Of a stretch of DNA of 64,000 bases, positions 33,290-46,400 are shown one piece after another. Origin of the DNA: Chamaecrista fasciculata. Lineage: Eukaryota > Streptophyta > Magnoliopsida > Fabales > Fabaceae. The notes below the pieces were generated by a model that made no database searches, was not told the origin of the DNA, and worked only from the letters and a program-made list of their open reading frames with translations. The stretch's first letter is position 1; every line of letters begins with the position of its first letter. A program made the position numbers and the translations under genes. The DNA lies in the NCBI GenBank assembly GCA_003254925.1, contig QANZ01012457.1:1-64000 (forward strand), read 5' to 3'.

Positions 33290-36200
33290 ATGGACTTGTG
33301 GGATTCATGGGTTGGCTTCATTCTTCTGTTCTGTAGCTTCTGGTCTGCTATTCTCTGTGATCAAGATGGTAAGGGTTACAATTTTCTCAACATTTGTCAC
33401 TAGTGTGTTTCATTTTAATATATAATTTTCAGTCAACTACTTTCAAATGCCAAAGCCACTTGTTTTTAACTGTAGTATTATTAAGATCAATCACAATCTG
33501 ATGATTCCTTTTCATGGTTTTTGACAACAGCTAGTAAATTTGGAGAAAACCCCTTTTGATCCATGAAAACTAGTCTACTTCCTTTCAATTTAGTCATTAA
33601 AAGAATCTCAATGTAGCCCTTCCATCCTATCTCCATCCAAAATTTAACACCAAATGTAAGCTATAAAGTGTAAATTAGCAGTGTAAGATAACAATCCGGT
33701 AAGTTTGGTGTAAATTTTTGAATGGTAACAAGATGAAAATGGCAATACTAAAATCATTTCAGTGATTGAAAGACTATTGAAAAAAAAAATATGTACACCA
33801 AGCTACACCAATCTGTCAGTGAACAAATGGGTTTTCCTCTACTTTTTGTCTTTACTTTGTGTGACAATGCCATATTTCATGCCAAAAACTGCTCCCGATT
33901 TGGAACTTGTTCTTATGTTTCTACTGGAAAATTGAAGTTGTGTAAACCAGAAATTTTAACATTCATTTCATTATACTTTCTTGATGTAACCAGAAATTTT
34001 TATCCGCCACAGTCATAAATATCACGATACAAGCATATTTTTTCTAGTAAGGCCAACATTTGTTTAGTTCAAGTTTTCTCATTCATGCGACAGGTTTCTT
34101 GAGTCTATCTTGTGGTGCAAGAAACAGTTTCAATGATTCATCTAACATTTCATGGACCCCAGACAATACATACATAAGCACAGGCAAGACAACAACAATA
34201 GGTTACAATGAAGGTACCTCCTCATTAAATGTCTCAGCTCGGTTCTTCCCAGAATCACGAGGCCGCAAATGCTACAGGATACCAGTGGACAATGCAACAA
34301 GTCTTGTTCTTGTTAGAGCAAAATTCTTGTACAAGAACTATGATGGGCTTGGAACTCCCCCTACTTTCTCTGTCTCCCTTGGGACAGCCATTGCTGCTAC
34401 TATAAATCTGGCTAAAGATGATCCTTGGACCGAAGAGTTTCTATGGACAGTCAACAAGGATATGCTGCCATTCTGTTTAATTGCTATGCCAAATGGTGGA
34501 TCTCCTGTAATTTCTTCCCTCGAAATCCGACCACTTCCTCAAGGGGCCTACACAAATAGTATGGAAGACTTCTCAGATAAGCTACTAAGGAAGAGTTATC
34601 GAATTGACTGTGGCCACACAAATGAGTCCATCCAGTAAGAATCGTATCATCCTTCACATGGAAACTTGGGAAAAATGCAAATGTGCCCCCACCCCCCTCT
34701 CACACTCACACACATAAAAAGAAAAACAGAGAAAAACCAACTATGATATTTCCCTTCAGAATTTAAACTCGTTTGTCCTTCAACTTTGAAAATTGAAAAA
34801 TATCCGCATCAACTATCATATTTTTCTTTAAAAAAAATGTAAACCCTTTTCTCCATTTTCAAGTTACCAAGTAATGGAGATCCCAGTACAAACTTTGTCG
34901 ATTATTCTTTCTAGCTGAATGGCAATGCACCATGTGAAAAGTGGAAGAGTCTGAGATGGCATCTCCAATAATGGAGTTACCAGAAAAATAGAAAGAAGGG
35001 TTTAAATTTTGAAGGATATTTGTTGGATTTTGCAATTTCCCCTATACAATTTTGTTTATTTATTAAGGTTTTCAAGGTTTAGTTGTGTACACACAGGTAT
35101 CCCATGGATCCATATGATAGAATATGGGATCCAGATAGAAGTTTCACACCCTTTCATGTTGCAACTGGATTTAAGGTTCTGCTTACTTTCAACCAATCCA
35201 ATCTTGTGGAAAAGCCACCAGCAATTGTTCTTCAAAGTGCGAGAGTTCTCGCACGGCGAAACACACTGACATATAACCTCTCTCTCGATGCATTTGGGGA
35301 CTACTATATCATTCTCTATTTTGCTGGGATTCTTCCTGTTTTCCCTTCATTTGATGTTATCATAAATGGAGATCTTGTGGAATCAAACTACAAGATAAAA
35401 AGTTCAGAAATCAGCGCTTTATATGTTGTGAGAAAAGGAATCAGCAGCTTGAATATAACACTGAGAAGTATCAGCTTTTACCCTCAAATCAATGCGCTAG
35501 AGGTTTATCAGATGGCTGACATTCCTTCTGAAGCTTCTTCAACCACAGGTTCCTCACCATCTTTTCTGATCATACACATCATTTTAATTTCAACCATAGT
35601 TAAATATAACTTAAATTACGGTTTTGGTCCTTTCAATTTGTGTTATTCCAGTTTCAGCACTACAGGTTATTCATCAGTCCACTGGGTTGGATTTAAGATG
35701 GCAAGATGATCCATGCTCGCCGTCACCATGGGATCATGTTGGATGTGAAGGAAGTCTTGTTACATCATTGTTTGTACCTTCTTTTAAGTCTTTTCTAAAC
35801 GAATGGTTCTTCTAGTTATTTCATTGGTGATCTAACATAAATTTTTTTCAGGGATCTCTCTGGTGTGAATTTCAGATCAATTAGTCCTACATTTGGCGAC
35901 TTGTTGGACCTTAAGAAATTGTAAGATTCCTTGGCTTGAATAAACTTCAACATCATTTGCTCTTTTTCTTATGTTTGTCTTGCTATGTATTGTTTATCAG
36001 AGATTTACACAACACATCGCTGGCTGGTGAAATACAAAACTTGGGCAGCTTGCAACATCTTGAGAAATTGTAAGGACTCCCATGTGTAAGAACTTGAGCA
36101 TTGTTTTATGCAGAGAGTGATAATACTGCTCTAAAATTTCAGGAACCTGAGTTTCAATCACTTAACATCCTTCGGTGAAGAGCTGGAAAACATGGTTAAC

Positions 36201-38456
36201 CTTCAAATCTTGTGAGTTACACTTCTAAGTCTTAACATGTCTATAAAACTCAAGGGTTTGTGTAAGATATCAAATTTTGAACTCTTCACTAATCAAATTG
36301 TTATCAACGATAAGATTAAGCTGTTAAGTGAGGACCAATAAGAGTACCTGTTGGGATCCCGAAATATGATATATAGGCAGCAAAAACTGGATAGCAACTT
36401 CTGAAATATATGGGCAGAAAAAGGACCACAGAGGATATATTGGGGAGATTCTAGGCATTTGTTAGAAAAATAGGAGTAAAAAAGAGAGAGAAGGTTGACA
36501 GAAGGATAGGCAGAAAACTCGGGAAATTTGTGGAGGTTCTAGCCCCTTGAAAAGCCAGGGTTTTGGCTTTTCTTATGTATTTTTTTCCTATTTCAACTAT
36601 AACTTTAGATGTTTGGGTAAAAAAAAAAACTATAACTTTAGATGAGACCCTTTCATCCTGACAACTTGGTAATGAAGGCTCAAATACTCCGTAAATTACC
36701 ATCTCCTTGCAAAAACTAAAGCTATTAAATCAAGAAGGCCCATGAATGATTTTATTAAAATATCTTACACATGCATTAATCATGATATTCTGTCTCAAAC
36801 CAGTACTGCAGAAAAAAAAAATTGTTATTAATCTTACAATCCTTTCCTTTTCCCTGTAATTATAGGGACTTGCAAAACAACAGTCTCCAAGGCTTGGTTC
36901 CTGATAGCTTGGGAGAGTTAGAAAACCTTCATTTCCTGTAAGTCTAACATTAGAAAAATACGTTGTCAAGCCATATGAGTATATGGCAATCTTTTTCTTC
37001 CTTTCTATTTGAAAATTCTGTATATTTTTCTTTTGTTTTCACAATAAAGTCTCTTGCATTCTTCAGTAATCTGGAAAACAACCAACTACAAGGTCCACTA
37101 CCAGGATCTTTGAACAAAGAAACTTTAGAGATCAGGTAAGGAAGTAGTAGATTTATCTCTTTAAACAATTATGAACATTAATACCTCGATATTGTGCAGA
37201 ACATCGGGGAATTTGTGCCTTTCTTTCTCCACATCCATATGTGATGATGCATCTTCTCCTTCAATTGAGACACCACAAGTTACAATAATACCAAGAAAGA
37301 AGCACAGTGCACATAACCATCTAGCAATCATACTAGGAGTGGTCGGTGGAGCCACACTATTGCTTCTCCTGATCTGTCTTTCAGTATTGCTACACATGAC
37401 CAAAAAGAGATATGAAGTCTCTCACACAGCAAGTATGCCATTTTTCTATTAAATCATTAGAGCTTCTATAGCCTTTCTTCCAAATGTTATACAGATTGTT
37501 ATTCTGAATTTTAGGAGAAGAAATGGATCTAAGGAACTGGGGTGCAGCAAAAGTCTTTTCCTACAAGGAAATCAAAGCAGCTACAGGAAACTTTAAAGAA
37601 GTTATAGGAAGGGGCAGTTTTGGATCAGTGTACCTTGGAAAGCTTCCAGATGGAAAATCGGTTGCTGTTAAAGTTCGGTTGGACAAAACCCAACTGGGAG
37701 CTGACTCTTTCATCAATGAGGTTCACTAAACCATCTTGAAAATAACATTATCTGCTTCCACCACTGACAAGACATCTTAGCATATATGTCATACTCAAAT
37801 CTTTTTATTTTCTTAATTTTAAAGTTCCACAAAACGAGCTGCTCTAAGAAAACTATAACTTGCATCACCCTGAGCTGGACTATAGAAGTCTCACTGAATT
37901 ATAGGAAAAGCACTGGCTCAACATTTTGTATATTTATGGAAGAATTAGATCCTTATTACACATTATCTTGAATCACTTGACTCTCTTTGTTTATCTTTTT
38001 CTGTTAAATCTGATTCCATTAGGAAATTATCATTCTATTTTCCTCGTCTTCAGTTAACTCTCTCACATCTTCTGTTATGTTTAGGTTCATCTTTTGTCAA
38101 AAATCCGCCATCAAAATCTGGTGTCATTGGAAGGATTTTGCCACGAATCAAAACACCAGATATTAGTATATGAATACTTGGCTGGTGGATCCCTAATAAA
38201 TCACCTCTATGGTAATCTAAATTCTTGCACATTAGTTCCTGGTTCATCTTTCTTTTCTTCACAAATTTCAACAAATGGCTCATCTTTCTTTAACTGGATA
38301 CTTTCTTTCTCTCCAGGAACAAACAGCCAAAAAACTTCCTTAAGCTGGGTTCGCAGATTGAAAATTGCAGTTGATGCAGCAAAAGGTACAGACTAAGTTC
38401 TTAAATAATATAAATTAGAGAACGTCAAATAGATGTAACCATTTTTGTTCAAAAAC

Positions 38457-38499
<43 letters not shown>

Positions 38500-40019
38500 G
38501 GTAACTATTCTTAAATCCTCCAAGACCAAGTTCTTGTAATCATTTGACATTTCTAGAGGGAAGAATTAGTACTGTTACTTCGGTAAATTATGGACTCTGA
38601 AGATGTTGACATGAGCATAAGACAAAATACAAACACAAATGCATATAATTTCAGAAAGCATAACTTACAAGTTGGTACATCAAAAACACTCTTATGTCTA
38701 AGGCTCTTTCAATGTTTTGGAAGGATTGGATTATTTGCACAATGGAAATGAACCACGAATCATACACCGCGATGTCAAGTGCAGTAATATACTCTTGGAT
38801 ATGGAGATGAATGGCAAGGTCTGTGATTTTGGCCTTTCTAAGCAAGTAACAAAGGCAGATGCAACTCATGTCACCACAGTTGTTAAGGGCACTGCTGGCT
38901 ACCTAGACCCTGAGTATGTTCTTAAGAATTAAGAAATAATAGTTTCCAAATATCACAATACTATTTTAAACTTATTTCCATGACCAGGTACTATTCCACC
39001 CAGCAGTTGACAGAGAAAAGTGATGTATACAGCTTTGGAGTTGTTCTTTTGGAACTCATTTGTGGAAGAGAGCCATTGAGTCACTCTGGTACTCCCGACT
39101 CTTTCAATTTGGTGTTATGGGTAAGCAAAAGCTCCATTTGTTGTTTCTACAAATCCATAGTTATTAAAGATATTATTACATCTCTAATTGATGCAAAATT
39201 CTATTGCCTTTCCAATGGAAGCTTAGTTGTATTGCTCTTGGTAGTGTTAATGTATGTCCCAACTCCCTCAAAGTTGAGCTTTCACAGCTCTGTCAAGAAA
39301 CAGCATTGTAAATCCCTCCACAGTTCTCACTAGTTACCCAACTCACTAAAATGAATAGGCTTTGCTAGACTCTATTTGTGGCAGAAGAATCAGATGTTCA
39401 ATAGAGGTAATTTAGGACTTGCAATGCTTACCTAATCATATTTTCATATGGTTATGGTACATGTATGAACAGCTCAAACTTTATCTAAAATGTGCCCTAC
39501 TATTGAAGAATTTTGAGTAAGGACCTACACTTCTTGATCAAGTATTTTAATAGTTGATCAACAAAATAATGATAAAGCGCAATTATTTGGTCTAATATTT
39601 AAACCAGATGCTCACCCGTGAATGTGTGGTTCTAAAGCATAAAAAAGTTACTACAATCCTCCCAATTTATAATTTTCCTTTTTTCTAGTGTTTTGTGGTT
39701 ATATCAAATATGCTTAGCTGCAAATTTTCCTAGTTCTACATTGAAAATTTTGACTATATTGTTGTACATTATGGAGGAATTTAAAATGTTGTTTCTTAAC
39801 TACCAACTGCAGGCCAAGCCTTACTTACAGGCAGACGCATTTGAAATTGTGGATGAAAGTATAAAAGGGACTTTTCATCTAGAAAGCATGAGGAAGACAG
39901 CCTACATTGCTGTAAAGTCAGTGGAAAGGGATGCATCACTGAGGCCAACTATTGCAGAAGTATTAGCAGAATTGAAGGAAGCTTATAACATTCAGCTCAC
40001 ATTTCTTGAGTCTTTCTAA
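33290..40019 (+). CDS. Malectin-like LRR receptor-like Ser/Thr kinase (At5g48740 type)
   Basis: A plasma-membrane receptor kinase. Sixteen exons join in frame: 33290-33368, 34094-34634, 35097-35548, 35652-35769, 35852-35920, 36001-36069, 36143-36211, 36866-36937, 37067-37135, 37200-37432, 37515-37720, 38085-38211, 38317-38385, 38724-38913, 38988-39120 and 39813-40019. That gives 2703 nt, 900 residues. Signal peptide about 1-24; malectin-like ectodomain about 27-390; LRRs about 397-513, each on its own exon of 69-72 nt broken after the same Leu codon; membrane span 554-580 followed by KKR; kinase from about 615. Visible motifs: [19 protein letters not shown] (Asp 741) with VKCSN, DFG (Asp 759) and [10 protein letters not shown]. 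All catalytic residues are present, so it is an RD kinase and probably active. The ligand is unknown. Length and domain order match the Arabidopsis At5g48740 type (about 895 residues). Confidence 0.94.
36280..36720. repeat. Diverged repeat in the longest LRR intron
   Basis: The intron after the fourth LRR exon is expanded. It contains GATTAAGCTGTTAAGTGAGGACC, whose counterpart GCTTAAGTTGTTAAGTAAAG occurs at about 42693, and a repeat-like AGAGAGAGAAGG tract. The family is not identified. The reading frame of the gene is unaffected. Confidence 0.3.
38457..38500 (+). repeat. (AAT)n microsatellite in a receptor kinase intron
   Basis: About 14 uninterrupted AAT/ATA trinucleotides inside the intron between 38386 and 38723. 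Confidence 0.9.
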
Positions 40020-40491
40020 ATTGTTAAGTTAAAAAATAATACCGATGAAACTAATTATGTTATATAGAGAAGTACAATTTCACAGCAGAGAAAATAGGAG
40101 ATATCAATATACTGAAATCTATTAAATTATGATGGAATTGATGGTCATTTTGTTACTTCAAGCCCACCAATAGCAGCCACATAAACAAGGACTCTTTGTT
40201 TAAAGCCCATAAAAATCAGAGAGTAGAATCCCATAATAATTCAGAATTTCCTCAAAATCAACACATTCTAAGTTAACAAGGATTCATAATCATTACACCA
40301 TATTAAAATTTAACAAGCAGATGTAATAACTGGTACAACAGTTGAGCTATCTAAATACCTAGTGATTTAACCTAAATGATAATTCTAAAGCAGGAAAAGT
40401 TCAAACAACAGTCACAATTAACTTTACCATGTCGCTTAGTTTCATTTACACAAGAGACATTTCTAAGTTGACCTACAAAGCAATTCATGGA
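40020..40491. other. Convergent 3' intergenic spacer
   Basis: The receptor kinase stops at 40019 on the plus strand and the DedA-like gene stops at 40492 on the minus strand. The 472 bp between them must hold both 3' UTRs and poly(A) signals. It is AT-rich with several AATAAA-like words and no ORF. Confidence 0.5.
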
Positions 40492-43400
40492 CTAAGAGGA
40501 GAAACGCCTTCGAAGATAGAAGAACAAAGCAGTTGATCCAGCCAAAGCATATGGGAAAATAGTCCAAATCCCCTGTTTAAATTTTCAAGTCAAATTTGCA
40601 TAGTTTAACAAGCATAAGAATTTTATGGTTCAAAATAATTTTTTTAGTACCACTACGGTTGCAACAGTTGCAAGGGCAAACACAGGGCGTTCCCTCAGAA
40701 GAAAACCTATTCCAAGCTGACCATAAAAGAAAAGGAAATACCATGTTAGATATCACATTACCAATTATCTTTCTTACAAGTGAATTAATAAAAATTTATT
40801 ATTTAAGTAACTGTAATTCATATTAAACAAAGAAATGAAACAAAATTGACTTGCGATTATTTTATTTATCTTTTCACTTCTAAAAGTTATTCATCAGCCA
40901 TTTTTTGTTCCTAAACCTACGCAAAACTGTAAATATGGACAAACTGTACAATGAGAAGTATCACGCTTGTTATAGATGTATAGCATCCAAATTGCAAGAA
41001 ACTCTGAAGATTTTTTTTTTCCTTTTTTACTTCCGCAAATCCTAAAATTTCAAATTCGCCATTAATTTGAGTGTGCTTACTCTCAATGATGCCAGCAGCA
41101 GGTCAGAGCCTTTGGAAACATAGGAGTAACATAACAGGTCGAAGTTTGCAATGATTAGTAAGAGAAACAAGGCATTATTGAGCAATGACATCCAATAATG
41201 TGCATGCTAGTTGGTATTGCAATGTATTGAGTATTGTAAATAAGTGATTTACTGGAAAAAAGTTACTTCTATAATCAGTGCTGCAAGTTTCACAATAGAA
41301 TCACAATCACCTGAAGGGTAAGTGTGAACAGACCACCACAACAGACGCCTGCAAAAAATAACTCTGGAGATACACCCTGCAGTCAATCAGAAGAACATTA
41401 ACTTTATACTTAAAAGGATGTTATGAGTTATGTAGGTAGTTGATAAGTGTACATTTAACATAGATAGGAAGAAAGGTCTTGGTCTTTTGTGTATATACTA
41501 CATGCTCTATGTGAGTAAGATAAGCAAGTTTATTCATTCTAGTCTTGCATTGGATGAGTGGTCATATCAGAAAGGATAAGATAAAAAATGAGTGCATAAG
41601 AGAGAAAGTTGAGGTAGCACCTATCATAGAAAAGTTGGTTGGAACACACTTTTGGTTGTTTGGTCATATACAAAGAAGGCTTTTGAAGGCTCCGGTATGT
41701 AAAGTAGACTAAATGAGTGATACCCCAATATTTCGAGAAGGGGGAAGACCAAAGAAAACTATGGGTGAAACTATTCGAAAATATTTAGTTATTAATAACC
41801 TAACTGTGGAAATATGCATAGACAAAACACATTGGCATCAACTAATCCATATAGCCGATCCCACCTAGTTAAGAAAAGTCTTTGATTGTTGTTTTTGTTG
41901 TAGATCAAGTTAACCCTACCCCTCATTCAAGGAGAATTTCTAGGTGAATGATCCTAAAGGTTGAAGGTAAAAAGGAAGACATAAATCAAAGATATTGTTT
42001 GCTTTTCCATAAGGTGGTGGTAAAAGGTTCAGAGGAATATGACAACTATAAATTCTGAAGATTAAGTTCCACCTTACTATGAGAAAGAATTATCCATCTG
42101 ACTTTATTGTCAAACATCAGAATTATCAACAGTAAACTAGATCCATAATTACAAATAAATCAAACAAACTGAACTAACCATAGCACCCGCTAGAAATGCT
42201 GTTGGGTTTCTTACTCCAAGGGAAAATCGCTCAACTGCAAAAAAACAATTCACATGAAAACCATGAATCCATAAAAGAACTAGGCGCACCTTCAAACAGA
42301 AAATTGTACAGACATCAAGGCATGGGAATAACAGACTTCTCCTAACTGTGTTTTGGATGGATAAACTATTCCAAGTGATATTTTATGGAGGGGTTTTATC
42401 TTGAAGCCTGAGTTTCATGTGAAGGCAACTTGGTGAAGTACAAGTGGATCAATTGACACTTATGGAAGCATAGGTGAAAAAAGTGAATTCTACCGAAATC
42501 AGACAAAGTAGTTAAGACATTTATACAAGCATATGGGTACTCACCACATATTTGTCTCCAATTAGATAATCATATGTGTAATAATATGGTATTGAAAAAG
42601 AACTAAAATGTTGCTGAGGACCTGAAATGGCTCTTGCTTCATACAATTCAATAACCAAAATCAATATGGTCAAGAACCATTTTGATTCAAAAGCTTAAGT
42701 TGTTAAGTAAAGATCCTTTCTTGGAGTTATTACCTCTCTAACTTACCCTTTTACATGAAAGCCTTTTGGGCTTATAGAATTTACAAAGAACAAACCTACC
42801 ATAACATATGCTGAAATTTCAATTTACTTATGAAAAATGAGGATGGCAAGTATTGAAATATTGGTCACTTGATCAAAGAGTCTCACTCCATTTCAACTGT
42901 TAAGTAGGGGTATAAGGTTGGCTTTAGTTATATAACTAAAAAACATGATATCATAAACTAAGAAAAAGAAAAGTCGTGTTTTACAAATAATTGAAAGAAA
43001 ACTTCTTGGATGGTAGTAGACCCCCAATAACCCACACATACAAGAGAAGGGGAAAGAGAAGCATAGTAGAGCTTAAAGTGACATAGAATGGGACTGCTGG
43101 GCTTGAGGACGGGGCTGTTGGGATAGTAAACCCTGAGAAAGGGCCCATTTCAGGTTAGGCATGAAGAAATGAGCAAAGAAGAACAGGGGAATACTGATGT
43201 AACAGTTTCTGACTTGTGAGAGCGCATAGGTGAATGTCAATGAGGTATTTTAGGAGGTTTTGTGGCAGGTTTTGGAAGGGAATGTTAGAGGTTATTAAGG
43301 GAGAGTTGTGTTTCTCTAATGTTTTATCTATCCTGAAATGGTGGTTCTTCTCTTTTGAGACACCCTTTTGTCATTTTCTAGTAATACAAGTGCAGGTTCT

Positions 43401-46400
43401 AACAGATGGTCTTTCCATCTTGATGGATTCTAATGTCCATCTCTCTTTCATGCTAATATAGGATGCTTGATAGGTAAAATGGCTTCAGAATGGTGAATAA
43501 TTAGGACAATCATTTGAAGTTAGAGTATAAAATGATATAGTAAATGCTCCAAGGTCTGCCATTATATCAATTATTTGGTGGAAGAGAGCTAGTAGCAGAG
43601 AGAAGGGGAACAGAGGAGGGAAGGGAGTTAGGGCAGCTGAAGACCTAATTGAGGTGACACAAGACTTAAACTTCAGTAAGTTTCTCATACCCATTTGATT
43701 TGTAATATCTGATATCATATTGAGTAAAGTTAATTATCAGTTACCTCATCAGTTTGGGAACAGGTTGATTTTGGTAACTGTTTAATAAGAGATTACATGT
43801 AAGTTTTTGAACCAGACCACTTTCATTGCAGATAATAAAGGTATTGTGCTTACCAAAACCTATTAGATTGCCATACTTTTGCACCACCTTTGTAATCTCC
43901 AAAGCCTTCTCCTTACCAATTCCTAACTACGGGCAGCACCAGAGCCAAAAAAAAATAAAATGGAAAATTACAAAAGGAAGAAAAACATTTCATGAACATG
44001 TGGAAATTACGGAGTACATTGGAGCACAGAAGAATAGGCAGAACTAACCCTTGAAGAAACATCATCAGATGCCCCAGACTGTCTGAAAAGCTTTCCCAAG
44101 TAAAAAGGTATCAAGTCACTAATGCACACCCCCCTGAAATACAGTGTTACCAAATACAATTAAAGTTCTATGATCAACAAGCTTTGGTGACAAATGAGTC
44201 TTCAGCAGTATCAGTTTATCAATGAAAAGAAATCATAATCGTGTGAAAGAAGTAAAGGTTAAAGGAGTTGCTAACTACCAGTAAACCCAGAACACTGTCG
44301 ATATTACATTTGAAGCATTCTTTGAAAAGGACTCTGCAAAAGACTGCCATGTTCCATCCAGAGACAGCAATCGTGACAATGATATGCCAACCTAAATTAT
44401 TTGCTAAAAGATTATCAAAGGACTCATACAAAAAGTGAAGTTATGAAAGTGTATCATAACAGAAAGAATGAATAGTTTAACAAACTAAGAAGCAAACACT
44501 TGAGGATGTGAAACAGAAGTACCAGTGAAAAGGACAGACCCAAACATTTAAAGCCTCTTCACTAATGAAAAGCCCACAGCCTGCAGCCATCAGCAACCAG
44601 AAGTAAATCCATCTGCAAGAAGTTCGATTGAAGAAAAGAGACTATTAGACAGCAGTGCCATTTCAATGCAGAAGAGTAGGAACTCTTTTTGCAATACTCT
44701 CTTCCATAATGAATAGAAATAAATGAGAAATCAATTAAGCATGAAAATTAATGAAAATAATATGTATATATATATATATACACGTGTGTGTGTGTGTGTA
44801 AGGCAGATATCCATTTAAGAGGACCAGTAGATCTAAAATAAGTACTCAATCAATAGTAAGGTCTTCGAACTCTCTGCTAACAACTTTACCTGTGTTATAA
44901 TATGCAACAATAATATCATGTAAGCAGGTTCCAAAGTTATCGTTTCTCACTCTCGTGCCCCAAAAGTTCTTTCTTTCGTATACAACATTCTAAAACAAGA
45001 CAGGACAGTCATGTATACCAAAATATCTCTTTGATATAGATTAACAAACTTATTTGAATTACGTGCAATACTGTCAGATCTACATTATATAATACAATTA
45101 TACAAACATGTTTACTTCATATGACACATGCTGACTACTCATGCATGGAAGAGTCGAAGTGACAGACATGGCATACCACATTCAAAAATCCCAACTTAAC
45201 ATACATGAATACAACATATAAGCAGCCATGCGATTTAGGGAATTTTTTTTCTATAATAACCAGCTATTATATGTTATTCACTTATTCCAACAAGAAATTA
45301 TTACTTAATGCCAAGTAAAAGTGTAAGAATGTTAAGAGCTACTACTATCTATAGCAAATGAAAATCTGTTACACAAATGATGAACATATTTTGTAAATAT
45401 GCAGTCAGAGGAGTAAGGCATACCCTGGTGCATATTCTGGAAGTATAACTTTGTATCCAAAAGCTTTGAAACTGAAACCAATAGTGGCAGGAGCACCTGC
45501 TGAAGAGGATGAACTTTCAGAAAGAATCTGCACACCAAAAGATGATCCCAGAATAGGCCGCTGGTAGATCGATATTAGCGTCGCTGTAACAGCTATGCCC
45601 ATGGCAATTGCTATCATAGCCAGGAATGGGATTTCAATATTGTTATGTCCCTCTTTACCATTTAAATGCACCTTGCCACTGATTTTATCTTGCCTTTCTG
45701 GGGCATTTTTAAATTCTGAAGCCTCATAGTTTTCTTTATCATCATGTTTAAAGCTTCTAGTTTTGTTCCTGTAGATGAAAAAGATCACTTTTTAGTATGC
45801 CGAATACAATGTAAACTAAAAGAGAATGTGCAGCAGAACAATATAGAACCTCTAAAGTCTGCAATATAAGGAAATACCATTTGGAGACTCCACATATACA
45901 TAGTATAAATAAATTAGGCAAAAGCATATTTTTGGTCCCCAAACTTTACATCAATTTTCAATTTCATCCCCAAAGTTTGTTTACTACCAATTTTGTCACT
46001 AAAATTTTATATTTTGGTCGATTTTATCCTTTGCACTAATTACATCTAATGAATTAATGGCAAACTCTACCAACATGTAATGTAAAATTGTCGGGGAAAA
46101 AAAATCATGACTCAGGTTGAAAACCAAGTTTGCCATGAATTCATTCAATTGAGTTAGGACAAAGAACAAAATTGATCAAAATATGAAATTTGGAGGACGA
46201 AATTGAAAATTAACTTAAAGTTTGGGCAACATCTTTTGCCAATAAATTAAGTTGGTTAAAGGGTCATTTTGGTCCTAAATGTATGCCCTAATGTTCTTTT
46301 TGGTCCATTATGTTTCAAACTGTTCAAATTGGTCCTAAATGTTGGCAAAATAATTCATTTTGGTCCTAAATATTGGTAAAATATTTCATTTTGGTCCCAA

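Noticed and set aside
43000-43460. Possible LTR remnant in a DedA-like intron
   Set aside because: There are repeat-like words but no TG...CA ends, target duplication or coding match that I could read.
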